Part shown: piece after piece, positions 53,628 to 63,205 of the stretch
Numbering within the stretch: the stretch's first letter is position 1
Layout of the letters: each line of letters starts with the position of its first letter
Assembly (NCBI RefSeq): GCF_036186745.1
Contig: NZ_CP108086.1
Span: forward strand, 5,642,001-5,706,000
DNA length: 64,000 bases
Direction: 5' to 3'
DNA from: Microbispora hainanensis
GTDB taxonomy: Bacteria; Actinomycetota; Actinomycetes; Streptosporangiales; Streptosporangiaceae
Made by a program: the position numbers and the translations under genes
Notes under the pieces: model-generated
The model's input: the letters and a program-made list of their open reading frames with translations, nothing else
Databases searched by the model: none
Told to the model about the DNA's origin: nothing

Positions 53628-55045
53628 GCGTCCATGGGAGTGGTGTACGGGTGATCTTTCCCTTGGTGCGACGGGAGAGATCCATGTGACAAGAGACGGC
53701 CACTTCGTAATCCTTCGATTCGCACATTCAGACACGAAGGGGATGAAGTGGCCGTCAATGACATTGTGCCCGCTGCCGGGGACTACTTCGACGAGACTCT
53801 CGCCGCGGCGAGCCCGGACCTGCTGCGCACGATGATCCGCGAGTTCGCGCAGCGGATGATGGACGCCGAGGTCGAGCAGCTGTGCGGGGCCGGCTACGGC
53901 GAGGTCAGCAGCGAGCGGGTCAACTCCCGCAACGGCTACCGCAGCCGGGAGTGGGACACCCGGGCCGGGACCATCGAGCTGGCCATCCCCCGCCTGCGGT
54001 CGGGGTCGTACTTCCCGGACTTCCTGCTGGACAAGCGCCGCCGGGCCGAACGGGCGCTGACCAGCGTGGTGGCCACCTCCTACCTGCTGGGTGTGTCCAC
54101 ACGGCGGATGGAAAAACTCGCCGAGTCGATGGGCATCACCAAGCTGTCCAAATCGCAGGTGTCGAAGATGGCCGCCGAGCTGGATGAGCTGGTCGCCTCG
54201 TTCCGGTCCCGGCCTTTGGACGGCGGGCCGTACACCTTCGTCTGGATCGACGCGCTCACTCAGAAGGTGCGTGAGGGCGGGCGGACGGTGAACGTGCACT
54301 GCCTGATCGCCACCGGTGTCAATGCCGACGGGCAGCGGGAGATCCTCGGCCTGGACGTCGTCTCCTGCGAAGACGGGGCGGGCTGGCTGGCGTTCCTGCG
54401 TGGCCTGGTCGCCCGCGGCCTGTCCGGCGTCCTGCTGGTCACCAGCGACTGCCACGCCGGGCTACGTGACGCGATCGCCGCCACGCTGCCCGGCGCCTCC
54501 TGGCAGCGCTGCCGCACCCACTTCGCGAGAAACCTGGGCACCTGTGTCCCGAAGACGGCGCAGCCGTGGGTGCACACGATGCTGCGCACCATCTTCGAAC
54601 AGCCCGACACCGAGTCCGTGCACGCCCAGCACCGGCACGTGGTCGAGGTGCTGGAGGCCAAGTACCCCAAGGCCGCCGACCGGCTGGACGAGGCCCGTGA
54701 TGACATCCTGGCCTTCACCGCCTTCCCCACGGCCGTCTGGCGGCAGATCTGGTCCAACAACCCCCAAGAGCGGCTGAACAAGGAGATCCGCCGCCGCACC
54801 GACGTGGTCGGCATCTTCCCCGACCGGGAGGCCATCGTCCGCCTGGTCGGCGCGGTGCTGGCCGAGCAGAACGACGAGTGGACCGAGCAGCGCCGCTACA
54901 TGGGCCTGGAGATCCTGGCCGAATGCCGTAAGCACACCCACTCTCAAAATGAGACAAATGATGCTAAAGTGAATATCGAGGCGATTACGGCTTAGAAGTT
55001 CGCCGGATTACGAGTGGTCTTCTCATACACCACGATCATGGACGC
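53628..55045 (+). mobile_element. IS256-family insertion sequence
   Basis: The element contains one intact transposase gene. Imperfect inverted ends are seen at 53628-53647 and 55026-55045: both read GCGTCCATG, three unlike bases, then GTGGTGTA (17 of 20 matching). A second inverted pair, CCACTTCGTAATCC near 53700 and its counterpart near 55005, lies further in but is not at the same distance from the two ends. The 8 bases outside each end (GACCGTTA and GGCCGCCG) do not match, so no target duplication is seen. The exact boundaries are therefore uncertain by some bases. Confidence 0.75.
53748..54995 (+). CDS. IS256-family transposase
   Basis: 415 residues, full length for the family. The N-terminal part has CGAGYGEVSSERVNSRNGYR and EWDTRAGTIELAIPRLRSGS, typical of Mutator/IS256 transposases. 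The catalytic DDE triad is visible as Asp in FVWIDALTQKVRE, Asp in VTSDCHAGLRDAI and Glu in WSNNPQERLNKEIRRR. No frameshift is seen, so it may be active. The GTG start 53748 has GAAGGGGAT upstream. The last residues (NETNDAKVNIEAITA) are from AT-richer DNA than the rest. Confidence 0.95.
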   Translation: MAVNDIVPAAGDYFDETLAAASPDLLRTMIREFAQRMMDAEVEQLCGAGYGEVSSERVNSRNGYRSREWDTRAGTIELAIPRLRSGSYFPDFLLDKRRRAERALTSVVATSYLLGVSTRRMEKLAESMGITKLSKSQVSKMAAELDELVASFRSRPLDGGPYTFVWIDALTQKVREGGRTVNVHCLIATGVNADGQREILGLDVVSCEDGAGWLAFLRGLVARGLSGVLLVTSDCHAGLRDAIAATLPGASWQRCRTHFARNLGTCVPKTAQPWVHTMLRTIFEQPDTESVHAQHRHVVEVLEAKYPKAADRLDEARDDILAFTAFPTAVWRQIWSNNPQERLNKEIRRRTDVVGIFPDREAIVRLVGAVLAEQNDEWTEQRRYMGLEILAECRKHTHSQNETNDAKVNIEAITA

Positions 55046-55214
55046 GGCCGCCGGACCAGGCCGGATCTTGGGCCGACAGGCGGGTCGCCCTGCGCCGGCG
55101 GCTATCGACCTTCTCCCGCGTCGCGGGTGCGCCGGCAGGGAAACCAGGCCGACGAAGCCCGCCCACTACCAGCCCCATATTGGCCAGCGGTGGCCTCATC
55201 CGAGTCGATGCCAC

Positions 55215-58094
55215 TCAAAGGTCTCCGGAGAGGGCGGCACGGAGGGTGGCGGCCCGTGTGAGTACAGGGTCGGCATCGTCGTCGTCGAGGTCTCGAAGCA
55301 GTTCACCGAGGTCGGTCAGGGAGACGACGAGGGAGGGCCGGTACCGGCTGGGGTCGGAGGCGGCCAGCTTCTCGTAGGTTTCCACGACTTGGCGCTGGTG
55401 ATGGAGGGACTCGACGTTCCGGCCGGCGGCGCGTAGGTAATCGGCCAACCTGGCTCGGACGGTCGCCAGCACGGCCAGATAGCTGACGGGATCCTCCTTC
55501 GCGAGCGGCTCGAACAGCTCCACCACGCCGAGTTCTGCGGCGGCGGCCTCCTCGTGAAGCCCGAGCCTGAACATGATGGTGGCTCTTGAGTCGAGCAGGT
55601 GGATGTAGGGGAACGGTTCGGCGTCGGGCTGTTGGAGGAGGTGGATTTCCCACAACCCGGAGGCGCGAGCCAGGAGCTGCTGCGCGGGGTCGAGGAGTTC
55701 GACGCCGATCAGCTCCTGGGCCACGTCGTTGAGCGTGCGGACCGTGACCGCGAGGTCCTGCTGGATGTTGGTGACGCGCTCGACCGTCTCCTCGATGTCG
55801 TGCCCGAGGCAGGACTGGACAAAGAGCCGCCGTTGCAAAGTCCCGGCAAGCTGGCCGGTCTCGTCCATCTGCCCCCAAATGTCTGCGGCGCGTTCAAGCA
55901 GGGGCAGCGCCCGCCCTGGGTCGCCCTGGCTCGAATAGCGAGTGGCAAGGTTGTCCAGCGACATTGCCATCCTGGCAAGGTACGGGTCGGGCTGGACGAG
56001 GGACAGCTCTTCGTAGATCTCGAGGGCCGCGCTGAGGGCGGCGACGCACTCTTCGGTACGGCCAAGGTCGGCTTCCCGGTTGCTGAGATGGAAGAGCGCA
56101 TCGGCAAGGTCTTCCCGGGCTCCGGTCTCCCGGCAGAGATCGACGGCCAGGGCGGCCGCGGATCTGGCTTCTTCGGCTTCGCCGAGCCGGGACAGGTAGA
56201 TGGCGAGTGAGAGCCAGGCGCTCGCCAGTCGGGGGCGGAACCGGTCACGATCCTGCTGGGTCAGTTCGCCGTACAGAGAGATGGATCGCCGCATGTGCTC
56301 CAGCGCTCGCTCCAGGCGTCCCTCCTCCTCGTGGTAGCGGCTCAGGTTGTGCAGCGCCCGCGCGAGATCCGCACCGAGCTGATCGTCGCCGGGCTCGTAG
56401 AGCCGTTCCAGGAGGCTGACCGCGCGCTCGACGGCGGTGATCGCATGGTCGAACTGGCCGGCTCGCTCGAGGACGGAGCCGAGGAAGCTCAGCGCGTTAG
56501 CGAGGGCCACGGCCCAGCCTGTGTCGTCGTCGTACAGGCGCTGATACGACTCGACGGACTCCCTGCCGGATCGCACGGCCTCGTTGATTTCGTCGGAGAC
56601 GTTGTGCGTGATCGCGAGGTTGAACAGCGCGTGTGCGAGCTGGGGCAGGTCTCCAGCGGTACGGAAGATTTCGACTGCCTCGGCTGTGGCTGCCACCGAT
56701 TCTTCTGTACGCCCAAGGTTATGCAGTCGGGTTCCCAAGATCTTGAGGGATTCGCCGAGGTGAGGGTCCGCGCATTCGCGGTAGAGCTTGATGGCTGCAC
56801 GCGTCTCATTCAGCGCCGGTTCGTGCTGGCCGAGTGCTGTCAGTTGGTCGCCAAGGAAGCGGTGGGCGCTAGCGAGGTCGGATGTCCACTCTCGGTCCTC
56901 CTTGCGTAGCTTACGGTAGTGCTTGATCGACTCCTGGAGCGCATACACCGCCTTCGCGTGCTGACCGATGGCCGCGTGGCGGTGACTCAGATTGACGAGG
57001 GAGAGCGCGAGTTCGCTCAGGTAGGCGGCCGGGTCCTGCCGGGCAAGGTCACGGTAGAGCTGCGTGGCCCTTTCCATGGTCTCTACCGCGGCGTCCGCAT
57101 CGCCGAGCTTCGCCTGAACCTGGGAGAGGTTGCTGAGGAAACTCGCGTACCACGGGGCCGCTCCGGAATCCTCGGCAAGCAGCAGCGGAAAGAGTTCCCC
57201 AGCCTCAATGAGGCTCTCGTGTGCCTGGTTCCACTGTTCGAGATCCGCATGCCGTAAGGCTGTGGTCTGCAGCGCCATGGCGAGTGTCATACGGTAGTCG
57301 CCGTCGGCCAGATTCCTTGCCACTTCCAGCGCGGCCTGGGAGGTCGTGAGGGCTCCGGCGAGGTCACCGTCGTCCACTTTGAGGTTGCTCAGGATGTTGA
57401 GCGCGAGGGCTAGACCGTAGCCCCCTCCCAGAGCCCGGAACTGCTCGATGGACTTCTCCGCCAGCCGGATGCCTTCCTTCAGGTCGTCGTCCTCGGCCAC
57501 GCGCTGGGCGAGACGCAGCAGGCAGCGAGCGTACGGTTCCCGCGCCCAGTCCAAACCCATCTCGACGAGTGGAGCGAGGCCGCGGACCGTCTGCCGGCAG
57601 ACCATCATCGCGTCGAGCACACTGCCGACATGGACGAGCAGGGCACTGTACGGTTCGGCCTCCGCGGCAACATCCAGCCAGCGGGTAACGTCCTCCTTGG
57701 CCAGGGTGCGAAGGATGCGGAAAGCGCGGCGCCGTACGGAGACGGCATCGTCGAGCCGGCCCAGCGCCGTGAGCGGCACGGCGAGCTCGCTCAGCGCCCG
57801 CGCGAGCTGAAGCCGATCACGGCCCTCCGAGAGGGCGAGCACTATGCGGCGCGCGAGCAACTCGTTATAGGGGTGCCCCTGCTCGGCGAGCCGATCAGCG
57901 AGCGCCTTCAGCGAGCGAGACAACTCATCCCGGACGATGTCCGGATCGGCGATCACCGTCTGCTCCAGACCGTGAATCTCATCGCCCAGCCGAAGGACCA
58001 GATCGTCCAGCGACTCGGAGATGGTCATACTGAACCGCTCTGGCTCGGCTGCCGCATAGGCCTGGTACTGCGCGACGAGGTGGCCGATCGACAT
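55215..58094 (-). CDS. Large TPR-repeat protein, 959 aa
   Basis: The 959-residue protein is helical throughout and built from tetratricopeptide-like pairs, for example ALAYLSELALSLVNLSHRHA-type helices, LGRTEESVAATAEAVEIFR, LERAGQFDHAITAVERAVSLL and RYSSQGDPGRALPLLERAADI. No enzymatic domain (NB-ARC, CHAT, TIR, nuclease) is recognisable. The repeats cover nearly the whole length, as in scaffolds or sensors. It is the last gene of the minus-strand PP2C-kinase-ATPase-helicase series, 130 bases after the helicase, and so may be its sensor or recruitment subunit. The IS element lies 170 bases beyond its stop. Confidence 0.8.
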   Translation of the reverse strand: MSIGHLVAQYQAYAAAEPERFSMTISESLDDLVLRLGDEIHGLEQTVIADPDIVRDELSRSLKALADRLAEQGHPYNELLARRIVLALSEGRDRLQLARALSELAVPLTALGRLDDAVSVRRRAFRILRTLAKEDVTRWLDVAAEAEPYSALLVHVGSVLDAMMVCRQTVRGLAPLVEMGLDWAREPYARCLLRLAQRVAEDDDLKEGIRLAEKSIEQFRALGGGYGLALALNILSNLKVDDGDLAGALTTSQAALEVARNLADGDYRMTLAMALQTTALRHADLEQWNQAHESLIEAGELFPLLLAEDSGAAPWYASFLSNLSQVQAKLGDADAAVETMERATQLYRDLARQDPAAYLSELALSLVNLSHRHAAIGQHAKAVYALQESIKHYRKLRKEDREWTSDLASAHRFLGDQLTALGQHEPALNETRAAIKLYRECADPHLGESLKILGTRLHNLGRTEESVAATAEAVEIFRTAGDLPQLAHALFNLAITHNVSDEINEAVRSGRESVESYQRLYDDDTGWAVALANALSFLGSVLERAGQFDHAITAVERAVSLLERLYEPGDDQLGADLARALHNLSRYHEEEGRLERALEHMRRSISLYGELTQQDRDRFRPRLASAWLSLAIYLSRLGEAEEARSAAALAVDLCRETGAREDLADALFHLSNREADLGRTEECVAALSAALEIYEELSLVQPDPYLARMAMSLDNLATRYSSQGDPGRALPLLERAADIWGQMDETGQLAGTLQRRLFVQSCLGHDIEETVERVTNIQQDLAVTVRTLNDVAQELIGVELLDPAQQLLARASGLWEIHLLQQPDAEPFPYIHLLDSRATIMFRLGLHEEAAAAELGVVELFEPLAKEDPVSYLAVLATVRARLADYLRAAGRNVESLHHQRQVVETYEKLAASDPSRYRPSLVVSLTDLGELLRDLDDDDADPVLTRAATLRAALSGDL

Positions 58095-58224
58095 AGTCGT
58101 CAGTCATCCCTTTCTTTTGGAACGTGACAACCGGTTGATCATTCCGAAAACCGGCACAAATTTCTAGATACTCGGCTGGGATGGTCCAGACTGATCAGGC
58201 CGGGTCATCGCCGGATAGGCATGC

Positions 58225-60318
58225 TCATCGGAGCGTGAAATGCGCGGGCTCCGAAAGCACGGCGGCCGCGGCGGGGAGATCGGCCAGACGGGTCGCGAGC
58301 GTCTCGACGGCGAGTTCGCGGGGCAGCAATGCGCTGAACTTGAGGCCGTTCAGCGCCCTGTCGTCGATGTCGGGTCGGCTGAGCTCGCCGGCGAGGTCCT
58401 GCCGCCACCGAGTGCCGGTCAGGTCGTTCCTCAGCCTGACGTGCAGGTCGTCCACGCGCTGGGTCGGATCGGCGAGCGGGCCGAGCGTGGCTTTGATCGT
58501 GGCGTTGGCGCGATATCCGGCCCAGGTCCACCACTGCAGGTCGCCGTCGTTTCGCACGATCACGGTGCCGCCCGGGTGGACGAGGTCGTGGCTGTCCTCC
58601 CGTATCCGCGTGAGTCCGGTCACCGCCCGGCGGGTGAGTTTCACCGGAGGGTCGGCGCCCAGAACGACGTCCCGCATGGCGCGTGCCAGGGCGAAGGAAG
58701 CGCCGCCGGACATCGTGGTCGCCCAGCGGGCCTTGCCGCCGCCTCCTTCAACGGGCTGGACGAAGCATCGTCGTCGTTTCCAGTCGATCCAGTCCACGAC
58801 CCAGGTGCGGCCGGCCAGCAGCAGGAGGCGCGGCCCCGTGACGGCGGACGTCAGGAGGCTGGGATCCGTCCGGCCGATCTCGGCGTTGCCGCGCAGGACG
58901 GTGAACTCCGGCGGGGCCGTGAACACCGCGGTGAGGTCCATGAAGTTCCGGCGCCCGAAGCGCTGCTCGGCCTGAGGGCCGACGAGCAGCGCGCCGCCGT
59001 CTCGCTCGAGGAAGCCCTGGTCGATGAGATGGTCGAGCACCGGGCGCGCGTGCTGCTCACGGAAAGGGCCGAGGCCGCGCCACCAGTCCGGCCACAGGGC
59101 GTCGCCTATCCGGCCCTCCTGCAGGGCGAGCGCGAGGAGTTGTTGCGCGACTATGTGCCGAGGCGAGGGCGGCGGCTGCAGGGGCTCGACGTAACCCGTG
59201 CTCCACAGCAGCAGGAGCCCCGCGGAGGCGAGGAGATCCTCCTGGGTCAGGCCCAGGACGAGGCAGTTGCGCCTGACTCCCGAGCGCCTGCCCGTACGGC
59301 CCAGGCGCTGGAGGAACGACGCGACCGACCACGGAGCGTTGATCTGGATGACTCGATCCAGGTCTCCGACATCGATGCCCAGTTCCAGCGTGGAGGTCGA
59401 GACGATGACACAGTCGCGAGACTGGGCGAAGGCCTCTTCAGCGCGGCGCCGTTCGTCGGCCGAGAGGGAGGAGTGGGAGAGGAACGTCGTGACGCCGTGG
59501 TCGCGCAGCAACTGACCGAGCTCTTCCACCATCCTGCGGGAGTCGCAGAAGACGAGCCGTTTCTCGCCCTGATGCAGTGCCGCGATGACGCGGGCGGCGT
59601 TGGCGACGGAGCCGACGTGGTCCAGCTCCACATCGGCCGCTCCGGAATCCGCTCCCATGCCAGGGGCGATCACTTCCGCAGGCCGGCTCCCCGCGCCCGA
59701 ACCCTGGAGCCAGGAAAGCAGTTCACGAGGATTGCCCACCGTCGCCGACAGGCCGATGCGCTGGAGCGGCCGTCCGGCCAGCCGGGTGAGGCGCTCCAGA
59801 ACGGCGAGCAGGTGCCAGCCCCGATCGTCGCGGGCGAAGGCGTGCACCTCGTCGACCACGACTGCCCGCAGATCCGCCAGGAGGCGGCGGTGGTCCACCC
59901 CGTTGCTGATGAGCATGGCCTCCAGGGATTCCGGGGTGGTCAACAGGATGTCGGGCGGATCCCGCAGGATCGCCTGACGGCGGGAGCCGGACACGTCCCC
60001 GTGCCAGAGCTCGACCCGCCTGCCGAGCCAGCCCGCGTACGACTGAAGGCGCGGCAGCAGGTTGTTGAGCAGGGCCTTCAGCGGGCAGACGTACAGCACC
60101 GACAGGCCGGTCCAGGTCTGTTCCTCCATCACGGACAGTAGCGGGAACGTCGCCGCCTCGGTCTTGCCTCCGGCCGTCGGCGCGATCAACAGCGCGTCCC
60201 GCCCTTCGCCGATGGGACGTAGCGCCTCCTGCTGCAGCGGCCGCAGCCGGGCCCAGCCGAGCGTGTTGGTGAGGTGGTACGCGATCGTCGGGTGAAGTGC
60301 GAGTGTCGGCGAGGTCAC
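58225..60318 (-). CDS. brxHI: Lhr/BrxHI-type superfamily II helicase
   Basis: 697 residues. Helicase motifs: Q-like LRPLQQEAL, Walker A IAPTAGGKTEAA, VCPLKALLNNL, TTPESLEAM, DEVH at 156-159 (VVVDEVHAF), SAT in GLSATVGNP, then VFCDSRRMVEELG, STSTLELGIDVGDLD and QRLGRTGRRSG. A C-terminal half of about 330 residues resembles the Lhr-core extension. The size fits the BrxHI helicase of BREX-type systems better than full Lhr. Its ATG overlaps the stop of the BrxD-type ATPase by 4 bases, the typical brxD-brxHI order. It probably unwinds or translocates on DNA. Confidence 0.88.
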   Translation of the reverse strand: MTSPTLALHPTIAYHLTNTLGWARLRPLQQEALRPIGEGRDALLIAPTAGGKTEAATFPLLSVMEEQTWTGLSVLYVCPLKALLNNLLPRLQSYAGWLGRRVELWHGDVSGSRRQAILRDPPDILLTTPESLEAMLISNGVDHRRLLADLRAVVVDEVHAFARDDRGWHLLAVLERLTRLAGRPLQRIGLSATVGNPRELLSWLQGSGAGSRPAEVIAPGMGADSGAADVELDHVGSVANAARVIAALHQGEKRLVFCDSRRMVEELGQLLRDHGVTTFLSHSSLSADERRRAEEAFAQSRDCVIVSTSTLELGIDVGDLDRVIQINAPWSVASFLQRLGRTGRRSGVRRNCLVLGLTQEDLLASAGLLLLWSTGYVEPLQPPPSPRHIVAQQLLALALQEGRIGDALWPDWWRGLGPFREQHARPVLDHLIDQGFLERDGGALLVGPQAEQRFGRRNFMDLTAVFTAPPEFTVLRGNAEIGRTDPSLLTSAVTGPRLLLLAGRTWVVDWIDWKRRRCFVQPVEGGGGKARWATTMSGGASFALARAMRDVVLGADPPVKLTRRAVTGLTRIREDSHDLVHPGGTVIVRNDGDLQWWTWAGYRANATIKATLGPLADPTQRVDDLHVRLRNDLTGTRWRQDLAGELSRPDIDDRALNGLKFSALLPRELAVETLATRLADLPAAAAVLSEPAHFTLR

Positions 60319-61640
60319 GGCAGGTCGAGCTCCACATCGTCCGCGGAGACCGCCGGGCGGCCGCGGCGGAAGGCGTTCAGCTCGTCGTCGTTCAGCTCTC
60401 CCTCTGTGACCGTGACCTGCCGGTAGTCCCGCCGGGGGTCGAAATCCTCGTGGTCCGAGACCCGGTAGAGCACGTCGGCGACGAGCTTGCGGAGGAAGAT
60501 CCGCGGCGCCACGCCGGCTCCCAGGTGCCCGGCGACGGCGGTGGCCAGGTCCTTGACGTACGCGTCGTCGATGAGGTTCCTGATGCGCTGCTCGGCGGGG
60601 TCTCCCTGGGCGTACAGGTCGCGTACGGCGCAGCCCAGCTCGACCAGCTTGTCGCGGTCGAAGCCGGTGAGCCGGATCTGCACCGAGCGGGCGGAGTCGA
60701 ACCGCGCGTCGGTCTTGAAGTCGGAATGCAGCCGCTGGGCCAGGGCCGGGGATCGCTGCACGCCCTGCTGACCGTCATAGAAGGCGGGAGTGCCGGTGAT
60801 GACGAGATAGAGGCCGGGGAAGCGGCCCTTGTCGATCTCGTCGATGAGCTGCCGAAGCGTGTTGAGGCTCCGCTCACGGTTGTCGCTGCGCATCCGCTGC
60901 AGGGTCTCGACCTCGTCGAGCACGACCAGCAGCCCCGGATAACCGCAGTCGCGCAGCACCACGAGCAGGCCCTGCAGGAAATACAGGGCCGAAGTCGAGT
61001 CGACGTCCCCCTTGAGCCCGGCATAGCGGCGGATGCTCGACGCGACGTTCGGCTCGCCGCGCACCCAGGCGAGCAGGCCGTCCGCGGTCGCATGGTCGCC
61101 CGACAGCCTGGCGCGGCGGTAGAAACGCAGCGCGGTCGCGAACGCCGGCGCGTTCTTCGCGGTCTCGGCCAGCCGTGACTCGATGAGCTCCTCGACCGCG
61201 GTGCTCATCGCCCTGCGGTCGTCCTTCGCGACCCCGGCGTCATCCTCCAGAGCGAGAAGCCATGTGTCCACGATGTCCTGCAACGCGCTCGGCGGCGAGC
61301 TCGCGGTGCTCAACCCACCGATCAACGACCGGTAGACGGTCTCCAGCCGGTGCAGAGGCGTGGTCCGGTCCGAGATCTGGATCTCGCTGGTCGCCATCTT
61401 CTTCCGCTTGGCCCTTTCGGCCAGCCAGCGGGCGAAGAACGTCTTGCCCGAGCCGTACTCGCCGCGAACCGCCTTGAATCCCGAGCTTCCGGCGGTCACC
61501 GCCGTCAGATCGTCGTCGAGCGCCTTCTCGAACCGCTCCATGCCGACCGCGAACAGATCCAGGCCGTTGCGCGGCACGGTCCCGCGGCCGAGAGCGTCGA
61601 TGATCTGCCGCCGCCTTGCCCGGCTCACCTTCGCCGTCAC
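60315..61640 (-). CDS. brxD: BrxD-type (DUF2791) AAA+ ATPase
   Basis: 441 residues. The N terminus (RRRQIIDALGRGTVPRNGLD, FAVGMERFEKAL) and the Walker A VRGEYGSGKTFFARWLAE (Lys66) match the BREX system ATP-binding BrxD/DUF2791 family, related to ORC/Cdc6-type ATPases. Walker B is LLVVLDEVETLQRM (Asp242-Glu243), and LVITGTPAFYDGQQGVQ carries sensor 1. A winged-helix-like C-terminal region follows. It is sandwiched by 4-base overlaps between the kinase and helicase genes. It likely loads or regulates the helicase. Confidence 0.9.
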   Translation of the reverse strand: MTAKVSRARRRQIIDALGRGTVPRNGLDLFAVGMERFEKALDDDLTAVTAGSSGFKAVRGEYGSGKTFFARWLAERAKRKKMATSEIQISDRTTPLHRLETVYRSLIGGLSTASSPPSALQDIVDTWLLALEDDAGVAKDDRRAMSTAVEELIESRLAETAKNAPAFATALRFYRRARLSGDHATADGLLAWVRGEPNVASSIRRYAGLKGDVDSTSALYFLQGLLVVLRDCGYPGLLVVLDEVETLQRMRSDNRERSLNTLRQLIDEIDKGRFPGLYLVITGTPAFYDGQQGVQRSPALAQRLHSDFKTDARFDSARSVQIRLTGFDRDKLVELGCAVRDLYAQGDPAEQRIRNLIDDAYVKDLATAVAGHLGAGVAPRIFLRKLVADVLYRVSDHEDFDPRRDYRQVTVTEGELNDDELNAFRRGRPAVSADDVELDLP

Positions 61641-63205
61641 GGTTCATCCTCCTCGAGGAACTGCTCTTCCAGCAGTCGCACGTTCAGCTCGACCGTACGG
61701 TCGCGGTCCTTGAGCATGATCACATCGGTCTGCTCCACGTTGAGCAGGTTCTTCAGCGCCCGCATCAACAGGACCGTCCGGTCAGGCGTCTCGCCGAGCC
61801 GCTGCGCGATGTCCGCCACCGAGCCCCGTCCGGTGCCCCCGGCGAGGTGGTCGATGATCCGGGCGACCGTATCGTCATCGACGACGCCGCCCCGGGGAGC
61901 CAGCCGCCGCTGCTCGGCATAGGTATCCGAGGCCACCACCCGCTGACCAAGGGTTGGCAGAGCTGTCACTGCCGCAGGAGGTGCAATCGGCTGGGCAGGT
62001 GTTACGGGCACCGGTGCTGGGGGAGGGGCGGCAGGTGCGGGCTTGGAGCGCACCGGTTCGTGTGCCACGGGGAGGCCGCAGATGGTCTCGCCCGGTCGGG
62101 AGACACGCGGCTGATGCGCGGGCTGACGCCTGTTCCCGTCCTTTGCGGGCGTCGTCGGTCCGCCCATGGGAGAGACCGACGTCCAGCTCCGTTCCGTGGA
62201 CGGTGGGGACGGTGGCGGCGGCAGGGGCGGTCTGCTTCCCCGTGCCGGCCTGCTGACCGGCACACTGACACGGCCCGTGCCCGGCAGGCGGATCGGGGCG
62301 TCAGGCCCGGAGTGCACGGACCGCTGTTGCCGAGCGGGCCGGGTCACCGCGATGCGCTTGCGGCCGATGAGAGCCTGGACCCACTCGGCCGCGATCGGAC
62401 GTGTGCCGCGCGGGCCCTGCGCACGGGTGAAGAGCTCCCCGACAGCGGTGACCACATGGTCCGGCAGGCCGGGGAGCAGCGCCGGCTCGTCACCGGGCCG
62501 CACGGACGGGGTCCGCGAGAGCACCCGGCCGACCAGCAGCGCGAGCTTGTATCGGTCGGTGTCCATGTCCGGCCCGCTGGAGGGCTGGTAGGGATCATTC
62601 CAGTCCGGCGTGTGCGCCTGCCGCAACACCGGTTCCGCCCCGTGCCGGCGCAGGCCGTCGCAGTCGAGCATGAAGACCTTGTACGGCTGGCCCGGGCGCC
62701 ACAGGAGGTTCCGGAAGGAAAGGTCCCCGACGATCCACCCGTGGGTGTGCAGCAGGTCGATCAGCTTGGCGGCCAGCGTCGCGATCTCAAGGCGGCCGTG
62801 GACGTCCGGCTGGTGCAGGTCCTGCCACGCCCAGTTCGGTTCGTACAGCAGATATTGCAGCTCGACGAGCTTGGGCTTACCGCCGATCGTGCCGTAGAAG
62901 TCCCGGGGCACGTGCGGCATCAGGAAGCCGGTCACCTGGCCCCCGTGCACGACCCTCGCGACGGGCCAGGCGCACTGGTGCAGCAGCGCGCGCACCTCGG
63001 TGGCCGTCTGGCGATGACCGAACTCGACGAGCTCCGCAAGTGCCGCGCCGTTCACCTGGCCGGCCTGCGGCATGTACTCCTTGTAGACGAGGTTCTCCGG
63101 CCCGAGCACACGGGTGACCACCCCCTGGCCGCCCTTGTCGAGGGGGTCGGACTCCAGGGGCAGCGTCGCACGGTGCCGGTCGAGCGGATGGGGCGTGAAG
63201 GCCAT
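61637..63205 (-). CDS. Atypical protein kinase with proline-rich linker and C-terminal winged-helix-like tail
   Basis: 522 residues. The kinase domain (1 to about 275) has a glycine loop LDKGGQGVV, Lys42 in LVYKEY, a catalytic loop VGDLSFRNLL (Asp161, Asn166; the usual HRD His is absent) and LDCDGL (Asp181/Asp183) in place of DFG, then DPYQP and DRYKLALLVG. This GDL-N/DCD pattern is that of the YegI/TerY-P kinase branch. A proline-rich linker (about 285-430) leads to an 85-residue tail (DTVARIIDHLAGG, SVADIAQRLGETPDRTVLLM, VELNVRLLEEQFL) that looks like a winged helix and resembles, from memory, the end of BREX PglZ proteins. Start ATG 63205 abuts the phosphatase stop. Confidence 0.82.
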   Translation of the reverse strand: MAFTPHPLDRHRATLPLESDPLDKGGQGVVTRVLGPENLVYKEYMPQAGQVNGAALAELVEFGHRQTATEVRALLHQCAWPVARVVHGGQVTGFLMPHVPRDFYGTIGGKPKLVELQYLLYEPNWAWQDLHQPDVHGRLEIATLAAKLIDLLHTHGWIVGDLSFRNLLWRPGQPYKVFMLDCDGLRRHGAEPVLRQAHTPDWNDPYQPSSGPDMDTDRYKLALLVGRVLSRTPSVRPGDEPALLPGLPDHVVTAVGELFTRAQGPRGTRPIAAEWVQALIGRKRIAVTRPARQQRSVHSGPDAPIRLPGTGRVSVPVSRPARGSRPPLPPPPSPPSTERSWTSVSPMGGPTTPAKDGNRRQPAHQPRVSRPGETICGLPVAHEPVRSKPAPAAPPPAPVPVTPAQPIAPPAAVTALPTLGQRVVASDTYAEQRRLAPRGGVVDDDTVARIIDHLAGGTGRGSVADIAQRLGETPDRTVLLMRALKNLLNVEQTDVIMLKDRDRTVELNVRLLEEQFLEEDEP

